Assembly (NCBI GenBank): GCA_025617745.1
Contig: CM046873.1
Location: 29,649,410-29,713,409, forward strand
DNA: 64,000 bases
Direction: 5' to 3'
Source of the DNA: Heliocidaris erythrogramma
Lineage: Eukaryota; Echinodermata; Echinoidea; Camarodonta; Echinometridae
Of this stretch, positions 22,964 to 35,200 are shown in pieces; position 1 is the first letter of the stretch; each line of letters starts with the position of its first letter. A program made the translations under genes and the position numbers. Under the pieces are notes generated by a model that was not told the DNA's origin, made no database searches, and was given only the letters and a program-made list of their open reading frames with translations.

Positions 22964-23370
22964 ATTCAGGTGATATAAGTTGTTTGACTATTCAAATATT
23001 GGGTTATATTAGCAATATGATACTATGTTTTATGAAGTTATATTATGTGTTATGACTTTGCAAGGTTCATGATTAGACTTATGTTAATGTTGAGATATAA
23101 TATACTTTCTATGATTGAACTGACAATCAAATACTACTAAAAAAAAAAAAAAAGTTTGTTTAAATTTAGATTTATTCAGGTGATATAAGTTGTTTGACTA
23201 TTCAAATATTAGGTTATATTAGCAATATGATACTATGTTTTATGAAGTTATATTATGTGTTATGACTTTGCAAGGTTCATGATTAGACTTATGTTAATGT
23301 TGAGATATAATATATTTTGTATGATTGAACTGAATGAATCAATAAATACTACTAAAAAAAAAATAAAAAA
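22964..23370 (+). repeat. Duplicated ~200-bp LINE 3' end, each with poly(A)
   Basis: ATTCAGGTGATATAAGTTGT to CAAATACTACTAAAAAAAA (22,964-23,155) is repeated nearly identically at 23,174-23,360, offset about 210 bp. Each unit ends in an A-run. This lies directly downstream of the LINE frame. Confidence 0.85.
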
Positions 23371-24189
23371 ATCGGTTGATACACTGCTGATAGCTCGGTA
23401 CAAAATGTTATCGTACTGAATTGGCATTGTGCAAAATATAATCTTTGATACTTTGTACATCGACAGCCCGTATGCGTACCGTAGCACTGATCTTTATGTT
23501 TAATTTTTTTTTTCCTAGAGATCAGTGAATTATACCGTAATGACCCTTATCTAAATTTCATTTCCATACTGAAATGGGCCTTCAGTTAGGCTTCCGTCCA
23601 TGTCGCAGCAGTATTTTTTTAAAATAACTTTTTATCAAGATTTTATCCCTGCCATTAAAAAAGAATGATTGCAATAATAGTAATAATAAGATATGTGTAT
23701 TTGTGAATTATGAGTATTCAATGCATATCATTCCAAATGTAAGATGAAGAATCTCATAAAAACTTGTTTTTCATGTTCACTGAAATTAATTTTCTCTTGA
23801 ATTAAAATCTAATATTTTTAATCCTATATTTTAAGAATGGATATATGATAATACTCATTAAGTTGCAGAAAGTTTCTACGATTATAAAAGACCCCTCCCC
23901 CCAAAAAACATCTGTTACGTTGGGCCTATGGGAGAAATTCAGGATCGTACTTCAAATTTGGTGACTGTACGTCAGAAGTCCTTGACAGGCTTGACTCCTT
24001 AGCTAGGTCCTTCAAAAAAACCCAGATAATTGTGACCTAAAACTTTTGCAAATTGAAAATGAAAATTGCTTAAATTTTCTTTGAAATCTATACCACTCAC
24101 AAAATTTATGATTAAAAAAAAAATGTATCTAACCCGTACCCAATCCGGTAGTGAGTCGATAGGGATGAGTTTCGAAACGAGATGTGTGT
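23371..24189. other. Intergenic AT-rich stretch without recognised genes
   Basis: Plain AT-rich sequence between the LINE tail and the large inverted repeat. No conserved frame, RNA or repeat was recognised. Confidence 0.5.
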
Positions 24190-26237
24190 ACAAAAAAATC
24201 TAGGGCCGAGTTTGTCTCGGACCCGTATACACGTATGCGCACCGCTGGCATTAGCCGGGCGCCGCCATTTTGTGTCCTAAAATGTCACTTTTCGCGCGTG
24301 GGTACGTTCTTCACGTCTTCTCATCTTATGCATATTCATTTTTTCCCTGTCCAGCTGTCGAATGAAAACTTGGGTAGTCAATCATACCTCTAGATTCAGT
24401 AAATCAAGCTCGTTCCAAACATATATAATTTGCCACTATTTGATGTCATAAAAATACAGCAAAATTGGCTTCAAAATAACCTTCATTGTCATATAATCGA
24501 TTCATAAAATCATGGTTTATTATTTGTTGCCATGGTGATTTTTCAACGGTTTTCCAGGTATCAACATACATTTATTTTTATTGTTTATCATCCACTCTTC
24601 AAATTGTTCATATGGTTTTACAAGTCTTATTCGATAGTTTTTTTTTTATTAGCCCCCAAAGTCGAGGTAGTTCCACCAACTTTCCTCTTTGTTTTGACCG
24701 TCATCCGGAAATTCGTCGGAAATTACACAATGCGGATACAAATTGCAGTGTGTGAGGTGATATTTCGTATTTTGGGATATTGTTAACGATTTAATAATAA
24801 CTTTACGTCGATTTGACTTTATTTCGGTGGATTTTGAAGAGTTTGAAATCACAGCAAAAGCAGCAATCCCCCATTTCTATCGAGACATGGATTGGCCGTA
24901 CGCCGCCTGCATTGGGGTAGCAAAAGTCCGACTTCCCGTAGCGAGCGTTGCGTTTCCTGCAGGATTCTGGGTCATGGACAATAAAGATGCATCAACATTG
25001 GATATAAATTCATACTAAAATTCCATTTTAATGAGTTACATCACGATTCCTCCATATTCAGTTTCTACAAAATGTAATGATTGGATTTTTGAAATGTTTT
25101 CGATCTAAAACTCCTAAAATTATGAGAAATAAGGAAATTTGGAGCACCCTCGGATGATTTGACTGTGTTTTTGTCAGAGCAGTGCATTATGTATGTGGCA
25201 GTGGTACGTAGCATTTCTTTGGGTACAAATAGCTTGAAATTTCCCTTTTTCTCAAAATTAAGCCAATATATCACCTGAAACATATACAAAATCGAATGAT
25301 TGCACTTTAAGGAAACTGAATATGGAGGAATCGTGATGTAATTCATTTAAATGGAATTTTAGTATAAATTTATATCCAATGTTGATGCATCTTTATTGTC
25401 CATGACCAAGAATCCCGCATGAAACGCAACGCTCGCTACGGGAAGTCGGACTTCTGCTACCCCAATGCAGGCGGCGTACGGCCAATCCATATCTCGATAG
25501 AAATGGGGGATTGCTGCTTTTGCTGTGATTTCAAACTCTTCAAAATCCACCGAAATAACGTCAAATCGACGTAACACTGTTATTAAATCGTTAACAATAT
25601 CCTAAAACATGAAATATCACCTCACACACTGCAATTTGTATCCGTATTGTGTAATTTCCGACGAATTTCCGGATGACGGTCAAAATAAAGAGGAAAGTTG
25701 GTGAAACTACCTCGAGTTTGGTTGCTAATAAAAATGAAACTATCGAATAAGACTTGTAAAACCATATGAACAATTTGAAGAGTGGATGATAAACAATAAA
25801 AATAAATGTATGTTGATACCTGGAAAACCATTGAAAAATCACCATGGCAACAAATAATAAACCATGATTTTATGAATCGATTATATGACAAACAAAGTTA
25901 TTTTGAGGCCAATTTTGCTGCATTTTACTGACATCAAATAGTGGCAAATTATATATGTTTGGAACGAGCTTGATTTACTGAATCTAGAGGTACGATTGAC
26001 AACCCAAGTTTTCATTCGACAGCTGGACAGGGGAAAAATGAATATGCATAAGATGAGAAGACGTGAAGAACGTACCCACGCGCGAAAAAGTGAAATTTAG
26101 GCAACGATCTTACACGGAAATGTCACAAAATGGCCGCGCGCAGCTAATTCCACAAACTATGTGCGTTTTTGGAGCGGTGCGCATACGTGTATAGTAGAGA
26201 TCGAGAACTTTGATTTGCCAACTAAATTTTTGGGGAA
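24190..26237. repeat. ~2-kb inverted repeat containing the MTCH2 promoter in its right arm
   Basis: The left arm (about 24,190-25,095) and right arm (about 25,255-26,237) are complements at roughly 90%. The centre is near 25,175. Matched landmarks include TCTAGATTCAGTAAATCAAG with its mate near 25,980, and GCGCGTGGGTACGTTCTTCA with its mate near 26,080. Because the arms mirror each other, matching reading frames appear on both strands (for example MSYNRFIKSW in both); I do not regard them as genes. Similarity fades gradually to about 25 bp before the MTCH2 ATG at 26,262. Confidence 0.85.
26125..26140 (+). promoter_or_regulatory. YY1-like ATGGC motif upstream of MTCH2
   Basis: CAAAATGGCCGCGCG lies about 120 bp upstream of the MTCH2 start. 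The mirror copy in the left arm (24,261-24,271 on the minus strand) is AAAATGGCGGC, the exact YY1-type consensus. No TATA box is seen. Function is inferred from motif and position only. Confidence 0.4.
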
Positions 26238-26261
26238 GAGCCGACTGAAAGAAACATAGCA

Positions 26262-29200
26262 ATGGCAGCTGTAAACGACCCGTGGATGCAGATCGTGGCC
26301 AACATTGGTCTTGGTGCATTCAGTCATCCTATGGGATATATCAAAACGCTAATTCAAGTGAGATATAGTTAAATAAAGTGTCTAATTTGTGTGATATGGC
26401 TGATGTGTAAACGTGCAGAGCACGATCAACGTGCAAATATTACAGGGCACCTGGCTGCAGTGCAGTGCGGCAGCGCAGCTCTGTCACACCCGCTCGCGCT
26501 GCTTCACTGGGCATGCCGCCGAAGTGATGGGCCGGGGCCGCTGGGCCTGGCTGTTCTTGCATGGGGGCACTTGTTGAAATGTGCAGTCAGATCAGCTGCA
26601 TTGCATTGTGCAGAGCTCAGACTGTGAGGCAATTTCTATTGTATGTTGATCTTGATTTTGCAGAATTGATGTTACTGATGATCATGCTGATGTTACACAG
26701 TGTTAATTAGTGTCAATCTAACATTAGACTTCAGTGACAGTGTCAGACGCAGTGGCATTGATGAATCATCGCATTGCCAATTCATTGCTATTGGCATTGC
26801 ATTGCCATTTCGTGTCTTCTTTGGATTTGGCCTTTGCACCACTTAATTTATTTATCTTACAGTTTCAGATTTTATCATTCAATTGTGTCTGTGCATACAA
26901 AATGAGGGTTCTTTTATTATTATTTCTTACTTATACATGTAGGCCTACATGATCATGTAGATGCAAAATCTGCATTATTATTTGCCTTGGCCTTTGTTTC
27001 CTTTTCAAGTTTCAAGTTTCACAGATTTTTGAAAATTTGAAGTCAAACATGTCCAACATTCACTCACTTGAGCAGAATTCTGTGTCACATATCTTAAGAC
27101 TAGCATTAGGTAGAACATTATTTGCTTACATATATATCTAGACCCACTCACACTTCTGCAAGGTTATCTACAGTAACCTTGCAGTTGCACTCCATAACTT
27201 CATACCACAGAGAATTGCATCCATTACGGTAATTAAGAGTGTGTAATCTCTAGGAAGGAGCAAGATGTCCAGCCCAAAATGGCCTGAAAATTTCACTTGA
27301 TCGAGGTGACAAAGACTGTTGAAGAATTTTGCATGAAATCAGCTTTTCTATCATCCTAAAATGTAGAAGGAAGTATTTTCTGAAAATTTTGCCTGTTTAT
27401 TGGTTTTTGACACAACCTCACATAGTGATGGTTCTATGACTATGACTGCTAGATTATTTCCTTAAAATTTGAACCCCCTCCCACATGAATTGTTCAGCTC
27501 AAGCTTATCCAACAGTCTTCTGTCTTCTGATAAGAACCAAACATCAAATTCTATCCACTGAGGGGCCCATGTCTATATGGGACTGTGTCAAACATTCACT
27601 GTTGCAGTAGTCAATGCAGTGGACACTCACTATAACAAGGACCTTGGGACCATGAAAATTACCTTGTTATATCAGGAATCTCCTTATATCAGGGTACATG
27701 TAAGGAAACAAATGAACATAAAGACCGGGGACCAGCAAAATTACCTTGTGATATCAGGAATGTTGTTATATATCAGCGCTCTTTATAGTGCGTTTCACTG
27801 TAATAAACCCCAAATTCAATATAAGCATTATTGAATTTACTTCAATTTTTCTGAAGACTTGATTAATGGAACATTTTCAAATATATACTAAGCTACAAAT
27901 TTGATTTTCCAGTATGAAAATGAAGGATTTGAATAATGATTTCCTCCTGCCTCTGGTATGATCTAGCCTAGATTAATCCAGGCTAATGCACACAACACCT
28001 ACATGTATATATGGCAGGAAAACGAACAGGAAAAGCTATGTATGAGTAGAAGGATATTTCAGATAGCCCTTTACATGTGTAAGTGAATTTCATCTTATAT
28101 GCATCTGCTGAGAGCCAGAAGGGCTTTTTGCATAGAGACAATGCCCTTTTGGCTCTTGACAATGTCTACCATAGAGAAGGGGTTTATAAGTTTGACTATA
28201 TAAGTTTGACTATAAGTTTGTCTATATAAGTTTGATTATATAAGTTTGACTATATAAGTCTGACTACATAAGTTTGACTATATAAGTTTGATTATATTTA
28301 TATAAGTTTGACTACCATATAAGTTTGACTATATAAGTTTGTCTATATAAGTTTGACTATATAAGTTTGACTATATAAGTACATGTATGACTATATAAGT
28401 TTGATTATATAAGTTTGACTATATAAGTTTGACTATATAAGTTTGTTATACTTTAAAGATGAAGTTGAGTTCTGGCCATGCAATAACTTTGCGAAAGAAA
28501 CTGTCTCAAATCAAGAGTCCGCTTCGGTAATGTATGCAAATTTTATACGTACCTTTCAAACAAAGGTTGTTCTTGACAACCTGAAAGCTTGCCGGACATA
28601 GCTACAAATAATGTATGCAAACTGGATTCCAAGCATTGAGGCTCATTTATAAAAAGCAGGTTCATCCATGGAATAGCTCGTCACAATTTGCTCAGAGAAT
28701 ATACATGTATGTGCATAAACTTGTATACATTACAGAAGCGGTCTATTGGGAAAGGTGTATGCTGTAAGGTTTGGAATCACAAAAACGACAAGAAATTGAC
28801 TCAATCCTGCTGAGAGTCACATGCACTGCACACAGAAATGTGTATTATATGGGACTACATACACATGTACTCCTCGAACATTTCAGCTGTGTCTTGTCAT
28901 ATTTTGAATAAAAGGGCATTTGAAGGGCAGTCCTTTTCAGGGGGACAGTTCTTCTATGATGAACATATCAAAATAAATAATTTGTTTGAATTCAATTCAG
29001 CTGGGTTATGAGCCACTCACTCCTCGTTTAGGAAGGAACGCCTTCTTCAGAGAGTGTTATCAGCTGCCAGGATTCTTTCCCTATGGTAAGAGAAAAAAAG
29101 AAAGGGTTGGTTACCATTCTTCATAACATAATCGCCTTCATATATCTACATGTATCTTTTTTGTAAGAAACTTTAAAACCTATTTTTATTTTCTTTTATA

Positions 29201-32200
29201 TTTTGAAGATGTCATTACCTTGTAATACATACCAGTAAATAATATCAAACAGTGGTGTTTTGTAACCTATGGGTCTCTGAATAATTCAAGAAAGTCATCT
29301 TGAAAAAAATACTGAATATATTTTTCATTTCTCAAGTTAAGAAAATTTGCCTGTGCATGGTTTGAAAAAAAAGGTAAAATGCAACAAAGTATGAAAGTGT
29401 AACAGCCTTTTCATACAACTGTAGACACTGGACTTGACACTCTCTGCTATTACCGGTACACAGTTCTCTGCTTATGAGGCACAAATGTGTTTACTCTTTG
29501 TCCAAATTAAAATGACATGAACATCCAGTACCGAGGGGGTGCTTTTTCCTCAAGTATGCCATGCTTTATGTGTTTCAGGACAATGTGAGGATTAGGGTTA
29601 GGGTTAGGGTTAGGGTTAGGTTTAGGTTTAGGATTAACATGGTAAAGATAGACTGGAGCAATTGTCACAGGAGCAAATGTCATGGAACCATTTTTGCTCT
29701 TATGAGAAACCTGACAGTACTCTCCAGACTCTGCCAAATACATTTAGGTCAGGGGCCTGTTTCATAAAACTTGTTATCAATGACAAGTTGCAATAACTGT
29801 TATAAGCTACTGAAATCCTTGCATCTGATTGGCGGAGAGCAAATTTGTCTGTAAAAATCGCTGACAAGACACTTGATGAAGCACCCTCCAGGATAGGTCG
29901 GGATTAAAAGTTGTAGATACATGTACATGTATGTACTGTAAGAAGTCTTCAAACTCTCTGCTATAACTGCTGTTCTCTATACTTACAGCCAGACATATAT
30001 CCAGCATAGATGGCTTCATTGGTCTTTACAGAGGATTCTTTCCTGCTTTGTGCCAGAACTTTGTGTCTGGGGCTGTCCTGAGAACAGTCTCTGAGGTAAG
30101 GCTGATGTTAACCCCTTCCATGCCATTGGCGGCAAGTCCCCCACTCCCCCAATTAAGATTCTCGACTATATAAGTTTGACCTTTGACTAAATTATATGTA
30201 TTTTTTTCCACTTCTTCCAACAGAAATTGGTATATATATACAAAGGCTCTCCATGAAAGATATTTGAAACCAAATTTAAAAATGAAATAATTAATAAAAC
30301 CCTGAAATTTGGCTCTTACATGTTTTCCTGTGATAATTGTTTGTAAACCTAGTGGTACAGAAGGGGTTAAGGACTTCTCTTGGTCAGGACTTCCTGGAGA
30401 AGTTTAAATACATTTAATATAGTGACGTATTACTCTGGTTACTTTGGTATACATCTGGTCAACCTTTTGTGGAGAGTGGATGGTTTTTTTCATTACCCTG
30501 AAAGAAACGGGGGTTGGTTTTTGTTTTGCTTTCAAAGAATCATCCTCGTACAAGAATGAATTTGATACAGAAATAGTTAGAGTGTATTTTGTAGACATTT
30601 TCTTCTTCACAATCAACATCAAGGAACTCTTTTTCACTGAAACTTAATTGGAGTAATTACCTCAGTAATCCTGGGGGGTGTTTCATAAAGCTGTTCGTAA
30701 AGTTACGAATGACTTTAAGAACGACTGGAACATGTTCTTGGGTGCTATACTAATCAGATTCTCAATCATTTAGCACAAGAACTGATCACCAGCCGTGCGT
30801 AAAGTCATGCATAACTTTACGAACAGCTTTATGAAACGCCCCCCTGGCTGATTTTCTTTCTTTGCTTTTAACTTTTGATCAGAAAATGGATGAGCTGTTC
30901 CCAGTAGAGGATGAGAGTGAGAAGAAAGCCCTTGCTAAGAAGAGACCTGAATTGGCCAGTGTGTCATTCCATACCTTCATGCTGCAGGTATCTTGGTTTT
31001 CTTCTAATTCTTTTGTGTCAATGCAACCGAAAGCTGGACCCACTGCTCCTGCAGCGTGCGTCAACCAATCAAATGCAAGCATTAGATAAATATCTGTTGA
31101 CGCTCTCTAGAGGCTAAATAGCTTTGTTTACTGTCAATCCCTCAAATTGTATTACAATTAGAGGTACATGTAGATGTATGTATGTATAATAATGATGTTC
31201 TTGTGAGTTGATCTCCACGAAAAACAAGAACACTTTGACCAGTGATCGGACACATGTTCTAGTTATATTTCCCCATCTTTATATTGTCAAAGGTATGTGA
31301 TAAGGTTCAGGGTTATGACTGGGGTTTAGGTTAGGTTTATGAATACGGGTATGGTTAGGGTTATGTACAGTGTTGAGTCAAGGGGAGCATTTCATCAAGC
31401 GTTTTGTCAGTGACCTTCACCGACAACTGTTATAAGCTACTGAAATCCTTGCATCTGATTGGCTGAGAGTAAATTTGTCAGTAAATATCACTGACAAAAC
31501 GTTTGATGAAATGCTCCCCAGGGTTGAAGTTAGGAATTTGGTTAGTGTTAGAAATCTATTGATCAGGGGGGTGTTTCATCAAGTGTTATGTCGGTTGATT
31601 TGTTCCGACAACTGTTATAAGCTACTGAAATCCTTGCATTTGATTGGCTGAGAGCAAATTTGTCGGTAAAAATCACCGACAAGACACTTGATGAAACGCC
31701 CCCCCCCCCCCCCAGGATATTTTACCCCACATTTGAAAAATGATTAGCTTGTGAATTGTTTTTCACCTCTCTGTCGTTAACTTGTCATGTATTTGTGATT
31801 GCTTCAGATGTCAAAGGATTCAGTGGCCCACCTCTGTGCCGTGGTCGTGACCCAACCCTTTAATGTTGTCATGATCAGAAGCATGGCTCAGTTCATTGGC
31901 AAGGAAACAAAGTACAGGTCGGTATATACGTTGTTGGGGTGAGCTTATATTGCATATTCATTAACGGCAAAGAAAACTGTCGGTACCAAGAAACACATTC
32001 TGTTTGTAAACATTCTTCAGGCTGTATTTCAGTCATAGTAAATTGTTCCGAGCCGTCTCGGAGAAAAGTCGAATCAAGTGGTACGGTTTACAACCCATGT
32101 TCTCTCAAATAACTTGTTTGCGTAATCGGGTTTTACAGACCTGCGTCGATCTGATTCGATGATTTACATTTGGGCGCCGATCTTTAATGTTACCATCCAA

Positions 32201-35200
32201 AAAGGCGTGACTCAAGATCGAACCCTGTTGCGCTGGCAGACTGAACAGCTGACCACAAGACTAACATACATTCGTCTTTGAAATACCGTTCACCATCTTT
32301 ATTTCAATTTTCTTGGTCTGTTTCTTCCCTAGTGGCTGGATTTCCCCTTACCTTGAGATTTACAATGATGCAGGAATCAGGGGATTATTTGTGTAAGTTT
32401 CATTTCAACAGCTTTGAATGTATGCTATTTAGTGCTAAAAGCTGAGCCAGGATTAAACACAAGCAACTTAGACCAAGTTTTGGCTCTGTTCAACTTGCTA
32501 TGGGGTAGGTCCAAACAAGCCATAATACTCGAGAATTCTAATTTATTATGTATAAGTGGATGGCGTGGCTAGAAATGCCTTTGGATCTCAAGATGATAAG
32601 TGTACGTGTACTTCAGGCTAAAAAAGTGTATCAGTAACGAAATCATTGATTCTAGCAACCACCCTGTGGAGTACTTAGACTTCTGCTCAGTTATACCCCT
32701 TTCCCTTGCCTGGGCAGCTGCTTGTACACCCTAGGCCAATTTTGTCCATCATCCTCGAACCCTAGTAATTATCAGGGTGGGGGGGGGGGGGGGTAAATGT
32801 CATAAGGGTATTTCATTGGCCAATGGGTAGTTTTCTTGAGGTTTAGGGGGTTGGATGGTAATTTTGGGATGTAGTTTCAGGATTTGAATATTTCGAACTT
32901 AAGACATCTTGTCCATGAGCATCTTTAACCCTTGCAGGACAGGAATTATTTCAGGGCTAAATTGATCTTATTTTTGTCTTCAAATTGGCAACATTAATTT
33001 TTGTAGTGCTACATGGTTGTAATAAAATGTACTGTCTTTGAAAACAATACACATTGTTAGGAACTTTGAAAAAAAATGGCCAATTTAGATAAAAAACAAT
33101 GATTTTGAACCTCTCAATGTGTTGCCAATTTAAGGATTTAAAGTTTATTCTCCCTTTTGAAATTCCTGGCATGAAACGCAATATGGTCGTGCAACGAAAG
33201 TGGACACAGTGTGTGCAGAAATTTTTGCTATTTCTACTCGTGCATCTGGTATATTTTTTTAGAGCTCTGAATCAAAAGCTCATGAGCCAAACCATAAAAT
33301 GTGGTCAATTGTCTCGAAAGGTTTAAATAGTCAGAAGGGCATTAACTAAGCTTGTATAATTTTCCATGGAGTCAACATCCTTGGGTTCTCAGCGGACATG
33401 TTAGTCATTTTTTTCCCCGCTGGTTATCTCTTGCAGTGGTCTGGCGCCTAGACTACTACTTGACCTCCTGACCTTGTGGCTTGCAAGGACAATGTACTAC
33501 ACATTCAGCAGACTCTTTGTAGATGATACTGTAAGTTTGTACCTTCCTTGGGTTACTTCTAATATGTTTGTGTAATTTTTAGATCCTAACCATATGAATA
33601 GCATTTTACTAAACCGCCCGGGAACGCACTTCTTATTACTCACTGAACCGCCCGGGACCGCCAGTGGACTTTGACCTGCGTAACACAACAGCAAATGTTT
33701 GTAGGGGATATGGGGTGCTGAAACTTTGTGTGTGCTAACTTTACATATAAGCCATTTAGAATCTGCCTTGAAGCGATGCGTTACTATGGAAAGATTTTGG
33801 GTACAGCAGAGAGTCCATGTCGCAAGATGGTTTACTGAGACTGAGTTCCGTGAGTAAATGACTACAATGCGCATAATCTTCATTGACTAAAAGGTTAAAT
33901 ATTATGAAATGATCAAAGTGAAAGATGTAATATCTCTCCTGTTTAATCTTTAGAGATTTCATAATTTGAATCTGTACTTTTTACTGTGAAAATTTTGTTT
34001 TCGGTTCATAAAGGACTAAATTGGAAGTGATTGAGTTTGCAAATGGGTTATAGGAATTATTTGATATACATGTATTTGTACAATGTACATGTTTATGGTT
34101 CAGGGTCCCGTTGCATAAACCTTACCATTAGCGCTAACTTTACCATCAGTGGTAACTCCCATGGAACCTTGATTTTGATTGGCTGTTGGGTGATGTTACC
34201 ATGGTAGTTACCATTGATAGCAGAGTCACCATTAATGGTAAGTTTTATGCAACGGTCAGTATTGATGATCAGTATTTCGCTGGAATAATGGGTTTTTAGA
34301 GAAGAAATAATATCATGCATGCATTTAACAAGATTTGCTTCCCATAAAATTAGCACAGAATTGTCTTTGTTTTGTTTTGTTTTGTTTTTGTTTATTTGTC
34401 AGAATTGTTATTCAATACTCTATCAATTAGTGTGTGTTAATTTTCATCCTTCCTCTTTCTTTCTTAGATGACAAATGTATCTGAGCTTAGAAGCTATGCA
34501 AACATCATCACCGGAGTAAGTTGTACAGTCTTAACATCACATTTAAATAAGTGACAGAGAACATAATAGAATCATGTTATATTCTTTGAACCATCCATGT
34601 TTTAAGATAATCCTACTGCCGAAGTCTAAACAGTGAGCGTTCGAGATGATGATTTCATAATTCTTATGTTTTTGTAATAACGAGACATGTTTTCTACTAT
34701 ATATATATATACAATAAAGATCTTTTAAAAAGAATATTGATCAAAATGCATAGATTATTCTCGTTTGATATATGCTTACATGTAAATATGGTGAAGTGAC
34801 ACATTTCCTGTTCATAGAGATATAATTTTTCTCAACTGCAAACCATCCTTAATGACATGAAATATGCTTATTTATTGCTTTTAAAAATTTGCTTGAGAAT
34901 TTTATGTTCATCATCAATGATTTTAATCTGTGATCTTTAAAATGTTCGTTTTTTGATCATGTTATGTCTCAATCCTTCCATTTGTCTATTTTCAGTTCCT
35001 AGCAAGTATGCTGACCTATCCATTTAGCCTCATCAATAGCAACATCGTTGTCAATAACTGTGGGTAAGTCACTCAGAGCATTTGATTCTTAAGTGCTGTT
35101 TAGACCTGAAAAGTAACGATAATGATAAATACAGTGAAACCTGTCTATAAAGACCGCTCAAGGGAGACAAGAAAAGTTGTCTTTATGTACAGGTGGTCGC

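Noticed and set aside
24486-25891. Mirrored 84-89 aa frames on both strands
   Set aside because: They are the two arms of one inverted repeat. The copies differ at sites that do not respect codons, and no homology was recognised.
26391-26627. GC-rich frame after MTCH2 exon 1
   Set aside because: It lies in intron 1, has no homology and uses unbiased codons; the GC bump fits a promoter-proximal region.
28190-28447. CRISPR-like array
   Set aside because: Tandem 14-bp minisatellite without spacers, in a eukaryotic intron.
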